Origin: Pomphorhynchus laevis
Lineage: Eukaryota; Acanthocephala; Palaeacanthocephala; Echinorhynchida; Pomphorhynchidae
Assembly (NCBI GenBank): GCA_012934845.2
Contig: WNNJ02003801.1
Location: forward strand, 1 to 64,000
Direction: 5' to 3'
Length of the DNA stretch: 64,000 bases
Shown: positions 34,578-47,247 of the stretch, one piece after another
Layout of the letters: the number at the start of each line of letters is the position of its first letter
Numbering within the stretch: the first letter of the stretch is position 1
The notes under the pieces: generated by a model
Told to the model about the DNA's origin: nothing
The model's database searches: none
What the model saw: the letters and a program-made list of their open reading frames with translations, nothing else
Translations under genes and position numbers: made by a program

Positions 34578-34855
34578 AAGTCTTTTAAGTGAAAATATCT
34601 TAAAAAAAGTAATTTTAGACACGGTATTTATAAAAGCGTCAATTTCGAAATCAGTTATATATTTTTACAGTCAAAAACTACAATTTTGAGGAATCTTAAA
34701 AACGAAATGTAACAAGATTAAGTTTGCACAATTTGAAAAAGACAAATCTTTTTTAATTGTCATCAAATTCAGTTATATTTAAAGATCAATAAATAACAGA
34801 TTAAAAGAAATAAGCGATTGTCAATACAATTAAGATATAAATAACACATTGCAAA
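34578..34855. repeat. Direct repeat flanking a LINE, right copy
   Basis: Partner of 31795-32060; same orientation and about 80-85% identity by eye. Confidence 0.7.
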
Positions 34856-34869
34856 TTTATTTGCAATGT

Positions 34870-35220
34870 AAGACCTGCACCGGACTAGCTAGCCGCCTTC
34901 CGACAGAACCATTTGGCGTATCTCACCCATTTGAGTCTACGGGGCTAACTATGCACGGTAATTTTGGGATGATGAGCTTGAGAAACGTTAGTATTTGTTC
35001 TGGGGGAGGTCCCTAGAGAAGAAGACTAATCCCGAAATAGCCCATGTACCCCAAAGGCGAATTTGGGTTTTCCCATTAAATGACAGATGCTGAACCCGTT
35101 TAGTCGGAGCCCATCTAGCTCTCTTTAGAATACGTTTTAGTCTATCCAGGTCAGCTTTCGCCGGTCAGTTCACCGTGATGTTGAATTTCAGATATTTTAC
35201 TAGACTTGTGAAAATAGGGG
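34870..35220. other. GC-richer block without recognised coding
   Basis: Composition stands out from the AT-rich flanks. It may be the 5' untranslated region of the neighbouring LINE family, but no motif proves this. Confidence 0.3.
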
Positions 35221-35464
35221 GCAGTTATATTTTACTCCCATGTAAAATGGAGTATTAGCCTTTTAAATATTAACCAAAATTGCCAAACAAAAATTATAAA
35301 AAGTACATAAAATTTTTAATAGTTTAAACTAAAAGGTAATCAATTGAAAAAATGGATAATAATTTGATTATGTGATAGTTTAAATAATTAATTTGTTTTG
35401 ATTTTGCATATTCAATGTAAAATTAATAAAACAATGGAGACACAAAATAATAAACTTGACTTAC

Positions 35465-35536
35465 ACGTGTGAAATTGTGTGTTTGCTGCTCAAGAAACCA
35501 TTGGGAATGCGGTCAATGCGATTGTGAGATAAATCT
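35465..35536 (-). CDS. LRR gene exon 10 (one LRR)
   Basis: A 72-nt exon, acceptor CTTCTCCCGATTTAG, donor GTAAGTCAA. DLSHNRIDRIPNGFLSSKHT is a near-perfect LRR of the typical extracellular class. The split codon gives Val before exon 11. Confidence 0.9.
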
Positions 35537-35729
35537 CTAAATCGGGAGAAGGAAATATTTATTGCAGCTAATATCAAATAAAATATCTATAAATACGTTG
35601 ATCAAGTAATGTCATCAAATCAGAAATCGTCAAAAACAAATATTTACAAGACTTATCACGTAGATCTACAACTTTGATTTCTCTGAATAGTAATTCTACT
35701 TAATTAAAAGTTAATATTAAAGTGTTCAT

Positions 35730-37160
35730 CATGAAAACCCCACCAAAACGGCTTTTCCTGAGCATTTCAGCAAAAATCCTAATCTCTCAAAGTTTTTCCA
35801 ATATAAAGAATCCGCAACTTTATTACGAGATTCTCGAGGCTAAATCAGTTGCTAGTTTTATATCTAAGGCTCGTAGAATAGAGTTCTATGGAAATTCATT
35901 TCGATCGTCTATATAAGAGAACACTTTCTTTCGGCCATTACCTAGTGATCGGTGAAGATACGAAAGGGGAATGTGCGTTAAATTGAAAACTTTGCTTTAG
36001 GTGCAGCTTTCGTAATAAGACGAAATATCCGTACAAACAATGCATAACTTTGCTTAATTAAATTAGATAAACGATTCGTATCTCAATATCGTTTCAATTT
36101 ATGCCGTTGCTTTAATACGATGTCCTTAGAAGCGCTAGGCTGCAATGACTGCCTTAGTAGTGCTATATACAACGACTTGCACCAAACATTATATAATGAA
36201 TTGAAAGAATTTTAAAAACTAGCGTAGAGTCAGATGTATGGAATACTTTGGTGATTTATGCTCTTAGATTTATTGTTATGTAATGGTTTAGATTTATTTG
36301 TCTAACACAGTTAATTCTATCAATTAGATGAAATAATTATCATCTAATTCTATCAATCAAACCTTCAAAAGTGAGATTGTGTTGCAATTATAATGCACAG
36401 GCGTCTCGCTGCAAATGTTGCAAATGTGCAAAATTCAAAAATACCTGCGTAAACTACCGTGTAGATTTTTGTCAAAATCGTTTTATAGTAACAATTTACT
36501 GACCGCTGAAACTTCAGCTTCAACTTGTAAATATACAAATCATAAAACACCTCAAAAAGACGGATGATTCTGAGCGTTTCAGAAAGTATCTTAATATCTC
36601 AAAGTTAGTTTTTCCAATATAAATAATCGCTTACTTTACGAGATTCTTGCAGATGAGAGTTTCTAACCTTATATCTAAGTCTCAGGCAGAATATAGTAAT
36701 AAGGAAACTCATTTTGGTCGCCTATAATAGAGAACACTTTCTTTCGGTAATTATCTAGTGATCGGTTAAGATGCGAACGAGGATTATGCTGGACATTGAA
36801 AACTTTGCTTTAAGGCGCAGCTTTCGAAATATCCATACAATCAATGAATCACTGCGTTAACTGAATAAAATTATATGAACAATTAGTATCTCAATATCGT
36901 TTCAGTTTCTGCCGTTGCTTTAATATGATGTCCACAATTATTATATTTGATAACCTTTGGTTCAGCAATGGGCGCACTTTAACTGTAGTAGAAATGTTAT
37001 TTGAACATCTAGCATTTGACATTAGTAATGAATTGATAGAATTTCAAAAACTAGCGTAGAGTCAGAAGCACCGTTCACTTTAGTGATATATGCTCTTCGA
37101 TTTATTTTTTATGTAATGTTTTAGATTTATTTGTTATTTAACTTCATTATAAAAGAATGA
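35730..37160. repeat. Roughly 800-bp tandem duplication (two units)
   Basis: Unit one (35730-36330) and unit two (36547-37160) match over long stretches: AGAGAACACTTTCTTTCGG, GTATCTCAATATCGTTTCA and CCGTTGCTTTAATA. Between them a Cys-rich reading segment (36380-36500, RCKCCKCAKFKNTC) appears once. The unit itself has no recognised gene. Confidence 0.7.
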
Positions 37161-38970
37161 AGTTAAAACCTTACTAAATATAAATCGACGGCAGAATTAG
37201 AAAATATCAAAGGTTGTAAGACCACTTGCTTTGAACACGTATGTAAGGGTTTGCTGTTTGATATGTAACTGCGCCGAACAGATAATTTACGTTTCCGAAA
37301 GATCACGCGGCTCTTAAACAGGTTGTAGGAATGTTTGTGTATTAATCCACATGGATTCACAATTTTTCTCAGTTGATTCGACCTTTGATATCCACGTGTT
37401 TTCCTTCTGGTGAACAGGCTGTGAATGCCTTTGAAGAAATAAAACATGAAATATCAAAAGCCACTTTATCATGCTTAGATTTCGATCTTCCATTTACCGT
37501 AGAAACTGATGCTAGTAATCATGCTATCCGAGTGTGTCTGTCTTAAAATGGCAAACCGGTAGCCTTCTTTTTCCGCTTTTTGAATCGACAATCTCAAAAA
37601 TTCTCATCCATGGAAAAAGAATCGCTAGCCATTATAGAGGCAATACGATTTTGGAGACATTATCTTGCGATTCGGCCGATTACTATACTTACTGATCAGT
37701 GATCAATATCATACATGCTCTCAAACTAAGCGAATCGAAAATGACAAAATTCTCAGATTGCGTTTAGAACTCGCTGAATACAAATTTAACATCACTTTCT
37801 GTTCAGGATCTCGAAACACCTTAGTTTACTCACTATCAAGGGATTTCGTGTGCTATCTAGATGGAAAATCAGGTACGCAACTGCAACAACTTCACGAGAT
37901 ACTTTGACATCTTGGTTAGACTAGGCTTTGGCATTTTATACGTACTAGATATCTTCCATACTCTATTACAGATGTTCGTGATATAATAAGTAGTTGTTTA
38001 ACGTGTGCTACTTTGAAGCTACGGTTTTTTCGGCCGCTTCTTACTAATCTAATCAAATCTTCGAAACCATTCCAGAGACTTTAAATTGATTTTAAAGACC
38101 CCTACCATTTAACAATGGGAATCATTATTTACTTACGGTAATAGATGAATACAACCGGTTTCCATTTGCTTTTGCGTGTGCAAATACATCTTCCGCGATC
38201 GCCAATAAATGCTTGGTTCAGATCTTCAACATATTGGAGATATCCAGAGAATGTACATTGTGACAATGGTCATCCTTTTTATCTAAACATTTCCTTACAT
38301 TTGTGTCCGTCTTGAGCATTGTGCTAACGCATTCAACTCCTTACAATCCTATAGGGAACGCCAAGTGGAACGCTTAAACGGAACACTATGGAAAACAATT
38401 GCACTTCGGTTACCTGGATCTTCAAACACACTATTGTCATCAAGTCCTAGCATAAAGTCTCAATGCTATCCGATCGCTCCTTTGTGTATGCACAAATAAA
38501 ACTCCTTATATTCGTTTGTTCAGTTTCCCTTGCGAATTAGTTGACGATTTTCAATTGCCCGATTGGTTGACTCCAAGTGAAACCGTTCTTATAATAAGCT
38601 TTAACAAGTTGAACAAATTTGAGTCACTTGTCGAATAAGCGTAACTATTGTTCGGTAATCCACATTATGCTAGAGTCAGATTAAATGATGGACGATAAAC
38701 TTATATTTTTACACGTCATCTAGCTCGACCGACAAATAACAAAACTAATACTAAACACATTAATGAGGATACACATTCGCCTCAAACGATCGACACTATG
38801 ACAGACGAAGGATCTGCATCAAACAATAACGAGAGAGAAAATAATAACGAACAGGATCAGCACCTCTTCGTGCATGATAACGCAAGATCCAAAGTCAGAT
38901 ATTTACAGTAGTAGAATATCTCGAAATCCTCCAACATACCTTCGCGGCTATGTGGAGGGTTGAATGTCAT
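37160..38970 (+). mobile_element. Broken Ty3/gypsy element (pol remnant)
   Basis: An old LTR-element fossil in plus orientation. Recognisable parts in order are an RNase H region (about 37480-37700), an integrase zinc/N-terminal region and core (about 37950-38450), and the integrase C-terminal region (about 38480-38750). It resembles gypsy elements common in flatworms and molluscs (CsRn1-like). It is heavily broken, with many interruptions, and I see no clear LTRs, gag or protease. Age: old. A second fragment of the same family is at 50680-51160. Confidence 0.75.
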
Positions 38971-39279
38971 AGCACATTAATTATTGAAAACATATGAACC
39001 TTACCGTATTTGTATTCTAGATATTTGAGTAAAGCCTGTCTAACATGGGTTCTAAATTAAGGTACAATATCTTAGGTCCCCTATTTTATCTCTTCTGCTT
39101 GGCGATCTCTCCCCGTTTATCAAACCTTACTTATTGAACGTCATGCAATACGCCGATGGGATCCTCATATATCCTCATGCACCCTCCCATGGCGTACACG
39201 AAATAACGACATGGCATACACGATATAACAGTGCGCTCCAATAATGGAGCGCACTGTTACGTAATCTCTATGACATCAC

Positions 39280-40600
39280 CTCGAACATAATATCATTATC
39301 TGCAACAAGTAACACAAATTTAAACCGGGTCGTTCTACAGTAACAAATCAAATTACAGCCCGCAATAGTTGGACTGTCCAAAGGCAAACAAACTCAAATA
39401 TTGATGTCATTTTCTTAGATTTGTCAAATGCGTTCAATAAAGTAGTTCAAAGTGTTCATATTGACGATCTAACAAATGTGGTGTTAGTGGTTCACTTCTA
39501 TAGTGGATCCGTTTATTCCTCACTAACCGTATTACTGCTGCAAAAATCATGAATATATGTCAACATTGGCTCCATTTTCAAAGAAAGTCCCTCAAGGTTC
39601 CGTTCTAAGTACCTTGCTGCTTAATGTTTATATAAACGATCTTCCTGGTGCATTATCTAATAGCTACTCAGTTTGAATACAAATGACTATAAGATGTGGT
39701 GGACAGCAGTCGACATAACAGACACTGACCTCTTACAAGAATAAATGAAATCTCTTACGTAATACCTCTTACGTTATAAATGCTTACTGCGTAATCCAGA
39801 CAGATGTATTCATCTTCATCTTAAATCTGCTAAACATGTTCCTTCATACTCTATAGACGTGTAACAATCAAAACTGCATCAAACTGATTTAGGCATCATC
39901 GTATCTAATGACCTCAAATCACGTGATTACGTTAGTTACACTTCAAGCCAGTTGCCTACTAGGTATACTGCGTAAATCCATCGTACTCTTGACGCTAAAT
40001 GCTTTCGCATTATTTTCAATACAGTTATATGCAATCACATACTCTACACCTTTCCAGTGACATACCATTAACTTTGAGGTGAATTGGACCTATAAGAGTA
40101 AGTTCTAAGGAAAGCCAATCATCTTGTACTATCGTTACAAAATGTTATATATCTTGATAGATTCAAAATTTTAGGGTTCCAAATAGTAGAATTATAGCCA
40201 ATAGAAGTTGATTTGGTTTTCGTCGTAGCGGTCTCTGTCCGATACAAAGTACTCTTGTCGACATATCTTAAATCTAAGGAATTCATATGTTCTTCGAGGT
40301 CATCATTTTTCCTTTAAAGGTAGAATACGTTCTAAGACGAGTTACGCTATAATCAGCAACAGTATCAACGAAACGTGGAACAGCTTGCCTGCATATGTCG
40401 TATTCACAACAACTGCAGAATTTTTCAAAAAACGACTCAGGACCAATTCTACCTGATTTTCTGTTTTGATTTCTCTTTCCTGTCTCTTTTTTTAATTGTT
40501 CTGTTTCCGACTTTACAAGTATTGTGCTTACTTAGTTTATGTCTCTATAATAACTTATTCAACGAACTTAATCAACCAATGGGGCTGTTTGCAGGTAACC
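39280..40600 (+). mobile_element. CR1-type LINE, RT half, degenerate
   Basis: Pieces of a CR1/Jockey-like reverse transcriptase in order: DVIFLDLSNAFNKVVQSVH (first palm motif, 39400), GSVYSS with a degraded GVPQGSVLGP-like region (39590), KCLLRNPDRCIHLHLKSAKH (39780), LHQTDLGIIVSNDLKSRDY (39870) and a C-terminal tail. Many stops; dead copy. Confidence 0.65.
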
Positions 40601-40794
40601 ATTATTGTTATAGACAGCAGTGCTTTCTCTGAAACAAGTGCACAAGCAGATTTTTATTGAATTCTCAAAGAAAAACATTGATTTCATACCAGTTTCTCCT
40701 TTTTACGATTTGGAAATATTTGAAATATATGATCAGGTTATTTATTTAATTAATTTATTAGCGAGATTCAGTACAATATCTCAGTATAATATCT

Positions 40795-40920
40795 CTATGT
40801 GGAATATGGGTCGAAACCTGATAACACATCAGTTCTTTCTAAAGAATTTTTATTCTGATACATCGTATATTATTCATTAGTTATTTATTATTTATTAGTT
40901 ATTTATTAGCCAGATTATTA
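40795..40920 (+). mobile_element. Penelope 3' terminal fragment
   Basis: Contains GGTCGAAACCTGATAACA and TTATTCTGATACATCGT as in the 3' region at 8945-9320. Short truncated copy. Confidence 0.6.
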
Positions 40921-40999
40921 TTTTATTATTTATTGTAACCGGCGTCAATTCACATTTATCAATCTATATACTAGAAACCTTTCTAATCACTAAACTTAC

Positions 41000-41071
41000 A
41001 GTTTCTCAAGCTTAATTGCAGAGGCAAAAAAATTTTCATTGATTGTACGAATCAGATTGTGACTGCAGCTT
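41000..41071 (-). CDS. LRR gene exon 9 (one LRR)
   Basis: A 72-nt exon, acceptor ATGCTATTAG, donor GTAAGTTTA. The repeat reads SCSHNLIRTINENFFASAIK and ends LEK plus split Leu, with the typical N-x-I...F spacing. The intron downstream is about 5.5 kb and holds the gypsy fossil and a CR1-type LINE. Confidence 0.85.
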
Positions 41072-41424
41072 CTAATAGCATAAATAATAAAAGGTACATT
41101 GCATAAAATAATTTAAAATCAATTTAAAATTGTATCGTGCATATTGAAGTTTTAGTAATTTAAAATATACATTTATACCCATTTGAAAATGACCAAATTT
41201 CCGTCATTACATGATGTTGATAACTTTCTTGATGACGTTATTATGATAAAGTGCTATTAACTTTGAGCAATTTAAAACAATAAATATTAACAAATAAATA
41301 TTAATAAATAATATCACTTAACTCTAAAATAATAAATATAATATTGTTGAAATTCATTGTTTACAATATTTTATTATGAAAATTACAACTTTACATTATA
41401 ACGTCGGTTATGCAAATCAAATCA

Positions 41425-41690
41425 GCTAACTGAGTCTACGTATTTAATATATAATTATAAACTAAACAAAACATAATAATGCCAAATCAAAATTTAATAA
41501 TTAAATAATAAAATTAATAATTGTTTTTAGATTTTCTATAATTTAAATCAAGTTAAAATAAAAAATTGAAATTTAAAATAAACGTCATATTTATGAATTG
41601 ACAAATAAATAACAGACGTTGTATCAGAATAAGGATTAGAGGTCATAAGGAGAAACTGATGTGTTCCTCCTTAGTGTGGTATAAATTACT
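41425..41690 (-). mobile_element. Penelope 3' end, antisense, 5'-truncated
   Basis: The minus strand matches 9070-9310 nearly end to end, from CCTCTAATCCTTATTCTGAT to the TACGTAGACTCAGTTAGCTG end. No coding part. Confidence 0.8.
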
Positions 41691-42007
41691 CATGATGTTG
41701 ATAACTTTCTAGATTACGTTATTATGATAAAGTGCTATTAATTTTAAGCAATTTGATATAACAAGATATGCATTTTATTTAAATTGTAGGGTATAAAACA
41801 TTTACGCTTAACTATAGAATAATAATTATACTACATATTTATTAGAAATTATATGTTACGAATATTAATGTTACAAACAAATATTTGATAAATTAATTTT
41901 TATCTTAACTTATAATGATACTTTCAAAGATTTTAATTTATTTAATAAATTCCCAATAAAAAATAACAGCAGCATTTGCTTTTACCTTAACTTATAATGA
42001 TACTTAC

Positions 42008-42079
42008 AAAGATTTAAGATAATGAAGATGTGCTTCAGCAGATAGAAATTGTAGATTAACGAGTAGGTTGTAGTCAAGT
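42008..42079 (-). CDS. LRR gene exon 8 (one LRR)
   Basis: A 72-nt exon, acceptor CTATAATTTTAG, donor GTAAGTATC. The repeat reads LDYNLLVNLQFLSAEAHLHY and ends LKS plus split Leu. A decayed partial copy of its 3' end with the flanking intron lies just downstream (about 41905-41940), showing a local tandem duplication. Confidence 0.85.
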
Positions 42080-42761
42080 CTAAAATTATAGACAACAAAA
42101 TATTAATCTAACCGAGTTAATAATTGATAATTTTGAAAATATTAAGAAAAATAATTAAGATTTTAATTTTGGGTTTTAGTTAATCAGAGCATTTATTTAT
42201 CTCCATTATTTTTGAAGGAACTTAAATGAGTCTATTCTTAATTGAATTAAGATGCAAGATTCCGAAGGAATCAAAGCATTTAATTTTGAAGTTCACGTAT
42301 CAAAAGCACGAACATAATCTGGATTCCGTTCGCCAGTGAGAACGCAACATTGGTCCGAATAATCGATGTCTAGGAGCGTTTGTAGACATAACAAAATACC
42401 CGAAGGCTTCGATGCTATATCGTTCGATTGATCCAACCCCAGTCCGACCAAATAAAGCACCTATCGCTTTGGTAATTCGCGTAACTTAAATGCAAATTAA
42501 AATATTATAATCTAGATAATTAGAAGAAATTATGTCTTATTATCTATGGAATGATTTATTGTATAAAATTCAATTAAATTTTATGATATGAATAAATTAA
42601 CTCTAGACATCGTTTTGCTGCATCTTAAATACAAATTCAAATTTTTTATATTCTGTTTTTGCAAATTCACTAAGAACGATATTCTCAGTTGCATTTTACA
42701 AATTAAAATTAATTTATAAAAACGTCGATTACGTTATAAGATTAAAAATTTCGAAACTTAC

Positions 42762-42830
42762 AGAAGAATTGCTGTGTAGATTTTCTTCTGCGCTACTTGA
42801 TGTGATTGCAATCCATTGAAACGAAGATCC
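42762..42830 (-). CDS. LRR gene exon 7 (one LRR)
   Basis: A 69-nt exon, acceptor CTTTTATGAAG, donor GTAAGTTTC. The repeat starts DLRFNGLQSHQVAQKKIYTA, with the conserved L-x-x-N-x-L. The split codon gives Leu at the start of exon 8. Confidence 0.8.
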
Positions 42831-42878
42831 CTTCATAAAAGATCACATCAGCCTATCGTTTTGAACAAATTTACTTAC

Positions 42879-42932
42879 GTAAGCTGTGTATTACATTCTA
42901 ACTCAAAGTCGTTCGAATTGCCAGTTAATCGT
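42879..42932 (-). CDS. LRR gene exon 6 (short LRR)
   Basis: A 54-nt exon, acceptor CATATTTTATAG, donor GTAAGTAAA. It reads RLTGNSNDFELECNTQL, with the L-x-G-N start of an LRR and a Cys. It is followed by an intron of only 48 nt before exon 7, which strongly supports both exons. The short length suggests loss of about six residues of the repeat. Confidence 0.7.
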
Positions 42933-43109
42933 CTATAAAATATGCCACAAAAGTGTGCAATATTAACTATTAAAATAATTAATTTATAGAAAAATTTACA
43001 AATCAATTATTCCTTAGAAATCGTCAAAGCAAGTTGTTGCCATGGAAGGGATCTCAAGCCGACTTTAAAATAAATGCCGCATTATCTCGTTGCTCCTCTG
43101 GACTAATTA

Positions 43110-44130
43110 GTTGCATGAGCCATCTGAATGGCGTTTATCTTCGGTTTGCCCTAACTTCAAACTAAGCTGCCTCAAAAACACAGATGCGCTAGGGTAGACC
43201 TCGCCTAGAGATTCGATGTCGATCAAATCGAACAAATACTGTCGATCCTCGAAGCAGCTGTATTTGGTTCGCTTAAACCGCTCCGCGTGGCTGCAACATC
43301 GCTAGCAGAAGACACTGAATGTGCGACATAACTGGCGGCCAAAGTGTACGGCTATGTGAAATCTCAAAACGAATATACGACCAGCTTCCTATGTCATAAG
43401 AGTTGCACCATCAGGTCGTTTGCCATAGTCTCGCGCTAAGTCTGCCAGTTCAAGTGTGGACTACGATCCCAAGGCAGCGAGAGCCATTCTCAAAATCTCG
43501 CTGACCACAACATGTCGATGGTAACAAGACGTTAACCTGTCGCAGTCTAAGTCATGATAACTGTGCCGCGATACCGAGACTCCGCAAAAAAAACCCATGC
43601 AGTTGAAAGCATTGATCACCGAGTATCAACGCTACGGCGATAGAAATTTATCAGTCATCAAGTAGTGTGTCGATGGAAGTGATCGGAAGTGTTTCAAGGA
43701 ACGTTCCGGCCCACTTTTATTCAACTGCGATGAGTCGGGCTAGAGATTCAGTTGTCCGAATTTCTATGACAAGTCTTTATTGTCACGTTTGGTAGTGTTC
43801 GACCATCCACCGTTTTTGAAATATTTTATCCGATGGGATGGTCGTTTGAAATTCCGGGTTCCATTCATTTGGGGCATTTTTCAATCGGATTCTGAAGGGC
43901 GAAAGGTTAACTGCGGACAGTTACGTAGCAGTATCTTTTTTAGTTCCATTATGTCGTTGATGGATAAACCTTATGCAGGAATGGCAGTCATAAATGCCTT
44001 GCAAACACCAAAGCTTCCAAGACGGATCGGTAAGGTTGCTTACCTCCAGGCTTCGTTGGGTAGTGGTACATTGAGTATTTCGCTCAAGAGTCTTCGAATT
44101 TCAGTGTCGAGAAGTTAAAGCATTTTACTT
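43110..44130 (-). mobile_element. RLE-type LINE (family B), C-terminal half
   Basis: The minus strand shows linker (RRLLSEILNVPLPNEACR, about 44090), a knuckle trace, and the nuclease KRPDGATLMTWEAGR (about 43415) that carries the RPD motif, followed by ERFKRTKYSCFEDRQYLFDL. The frame is interrupted in several places. The plus-strand frame at 43780-44118 is only its shadow. Confidence 0.7.
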
Positions 44131-44519
44131 CCGTAGCAAGAGGTACATCAGTTCCCTAGCAGGGAGTACATTTTACTTCGGTAGCATAAGGTAATCATTT
44201 TTAAAATAAATTATTAAATTTATTTTTTATTAATTTTTTCTGTTTATTCTATTTAAAGAATCTTTTAAATCGGTAAAATATTTACCACATTTTTATATTA
44301 TATTTAACTCAGAGTCAATAAAGCAATACAATCAAAAGAAAATGGAAATTTTAAATGAATCTGTAAATATCTATTTGATATATTTATCTATATTAATTTA
44401 ATACTTGATTAAATACGCATATATAATATGTGACATTTTATATATTATAACGTTATTTATAGATACTTTAATAAACTATTATTTTACTAAAGGTATCTTA
44501 CCAGCTAAACAGTATTAAC

Positions 44520-44765
44520 ATCTTAACTCCTTAAGACACGTTCTGAGGATGCCTAGGGATCGCCTTCCTCGTAGGTTTTTCCAAGTCAGACTCTCTGGAA
44601 AGAGACATCGAGGTAGACCTATCAATACCGATTGAGATATCAAATCTCACAACTGGTCGAAGACCGCCTTGAGCTATCTGAAAGTGAACTATAGTCTGTC
44701 GCCCAAGATCGCAATGTCGGGATAAATTGGTTTGTAAACTGCTTCCACGACCCGACAACCGGACC
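44520..44765 (+). mobile_element. APE LINE (family C) extreme 3' coding end
   Basis: The plus strand reads RHVLRMPRDRLPRRFFQVRL, SGKRHRGRPINTD, then SHNWSKTALSYLKVNYSLSP, the C-terminal basic region that follows the RT in this family. The minus frame there is antisense. Confidence 0.65.
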
Positions 44766-45284
44766 AGTGATTGACAAGAAAAGTCTTGTGTATTTATTTT
44801 TTATTTTTCTCTTGTCAAGAAATTGTTTTTGTAACTTAACAGATAAGATTGTTTGAAAACGTATATATAATATGTGGTATGTTATATATTATAATATTAT
44901 TAATAGATACTTTAATAACATAATATTTTACCAGTTTCTTAACAGCTGAGAAGTATTAACATATTTCTTGTATATTTTCAATATTTTGTTTTAATTTATA
45001 TGACTCAATGAAAGTCAAGTAAACAATATACAACAAAAGAAAACGCTCAAACAGTAAAAACATCAAAAAATAAAGTAAAGCAAATCATTAGCATTATCAA
45101 CCATAAAAACTAAAGGCATCAATCAGTAAAATACAAAATTACACTCAGTAAATCACATTACTAAGCAGTTAAAAGCAGAAATATATAATATAATATATAT
45201 TATTTAATAAAAATATATTAAAAGCAGAAGTTAAAGTTTAACTTAAAATTATAATCCAGTTTATTATTAGCCATTAAGCTAGAC

Positions 45285-45500
45285 TCACGAGCTATGAAAA
45301 ATGCTGCGTCTATTACACGTGATAAATTATTGCTTCTGTAAGAAATACATTAGAGTTCTGAAAATCAACCGTATGATTAAGTGATAAACAATGTTGAGCA
45401 ATGGCACCGGAAACAGTTACTTTTTGTAGATTATATACGTGTTGGTTGATTCCTTTGGATAATCGTTGTCCAGTATGGCCAATATAGACACAGTCCCAAA
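45285..45500 (-). mobile_element. Penelope GIY-YIG endonuclease fragment, canonical type
   Basis: The minus strand reads VSILAILD-like sequence in one frame and IGHTGQRLSKGINQHVYNLQ, SGAIAQHCLSLNHTVDFQN and AIIYHV in the other, the GIY-YIG nuclease typically found at the C-terminus of Penelope/Neptune elements. Sequence and composition differ from the 6.4-kb element, so it is a second Penelope lineage. Confidence 0.55.
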
Positions 45501-46089
45501 GTAAACAATTGATTCTATACCAGATAGAATACTATTAATACTATTTAATAGTATTTAATACTATTTATTACTATTTATTTAATACTATTTATTATATATT
45601 ACTTATCCTACGAACTCTTGGAGGAAATAAACAATTATTAAAAGTCAATTATCGTTTTTATTAAGTCAGCATTTGTAAAAATAATCTCAAATTAACAAAA
45701 ACTATTTAAAAATTATTGTCATTTATTAAACTTTTAATTTTAAATAATTAAAATATATTCAAGCTATCGTAAAAAATTAAACATACAATTCGAAATTTTT
45801 TAGTCTCAGAATTTTGACAGTAGACAGAATATTATTTGACAAATCCCTAAACATTTTGATTAAAATTTTAATTTGAACAGTCAATTGATAAATATCAAAA
45901 GAGAAATAAACGTTTCGAACGGTACAAATGGTTTCTTAATGCGCATCGCTTAGGATATAATACAGTTAATCTTACATAAACTAATACATAAAGTGTCCTT
46001 TGAACTTGTCCTCGATATCAATGAATTATTGTCTTTAATAATTCATCCAATTCCGACTGTAATTATTAAATATTGAATTAGAATAATTG

Positions 46090-46243
46090 GAGCTGGATCA
46101 AGAAAGGGGAAAACTATTTGATATTTCGCTAATCTCTGTTAGCACCTTTGAGAAAATTACAAGGTTATTTTCTGAAGATGCTAACAGAGATTAGTCAAAT
46201 ATCAAATAAACGTTTCACCTCATTTTTGATCCATCTCCAATAA
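46090..46243. mobile_element. Foldback element, about 154 nt
   Basis: Left arm 46093-46152 (ATTGGAGCTGGATCAA to CTAATCTCTGTTAGCA) pairs with right arm 46178-46242 (TGCTAACAGAGATTAG to GATCCATCTCCAAT), with a loop of about 25 nt and some mismatches. MITE-like hairpin. Confidence 0.7.
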
Positions 46244-47247
46244 CTCGTTATCGACAATGGATCACTTTTAACTATTTAATATAATAATGTATATATGAAT
46301 ATATTTATTATTGATACGTGACGTTGTTAAAAACGGCATTGTTGTTTCCTTGCTTTATGTATGTGGTCGGGCTAAAGTTAAACCTAAGTTGCAACCTGTT
46401 CCAGAGTCACTGACCTGTAAGAATCTTTCTTAACGAGATTATACCAAGAACGTCTAGATATAACGTGCACAGGACTTGGAGATAAATCTGAATGTAGCTT
46501 TTAAATGCCGCGCGTCCTAAGAATTATCAAAATATAACAATCGTGTACAAAAATGTGGAAAAGGGGGACGTTTTGTACATTTATTCTTTAAAAAATGACA
46601 AGGGATCATTCAAACAAGTACGTTAATGCAGTAGTCGATGTAAAAAAGAAAATTGCTATTGCGTTTCGGAATGTTTTCGCTGTTAACGGACAAGACAATG
46701 GTCTGCGTAATAAAAATTTGATCCATTGACTACATGATTATTTTCTAATGTGGCACATATTTAAGGGTGACCATGAAAAAGTATGTAATAATTTATTAAT
46801 AAATAAATTATATATATATATTATATTAATATATTAATAAAAATGTATAGTATTGAACAAGTATATATTATTTATAAACGAATACATGAATAAAAACACT
46901 GCACCAGCTACCTTAACTGAAATGTTTACAAGCAAGGCATATAAATAAAAAATGTGATGGAAAATTAAATTTTAATTGGCGAAAATGAAAAACTTTTCTG
47001 AACTTCTCGGTATGTGCAAGCTCCATGATTGTATTTGTTCCCTTTATTCGCAGCTCATAGTTTATATAATAAAACAATGCGATTTTCTCGATAAGCTGCA
47101 TGTCCGTCGCTTTGTTATATAAGTTGTATGTAAAACTTTGCATAAATTAGGCAAAGAGACACCGCAAATTGGCTATTCGCATTCATTACATGACAAATTT
47201 TCTCTAGCAGATAATTGAACATGATTTTAAATAAAGGATATACATAC

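Noticed and set aside
43780-44118. 112-codon plus-strand frame
   Set aside because: It is the antisense shadow of the RLE LINE linker on the minus strand.
46913-47143. 76-codon minus frame
   Set aside because: No LRR spacing, no transposase motif and no splice sites in phase.
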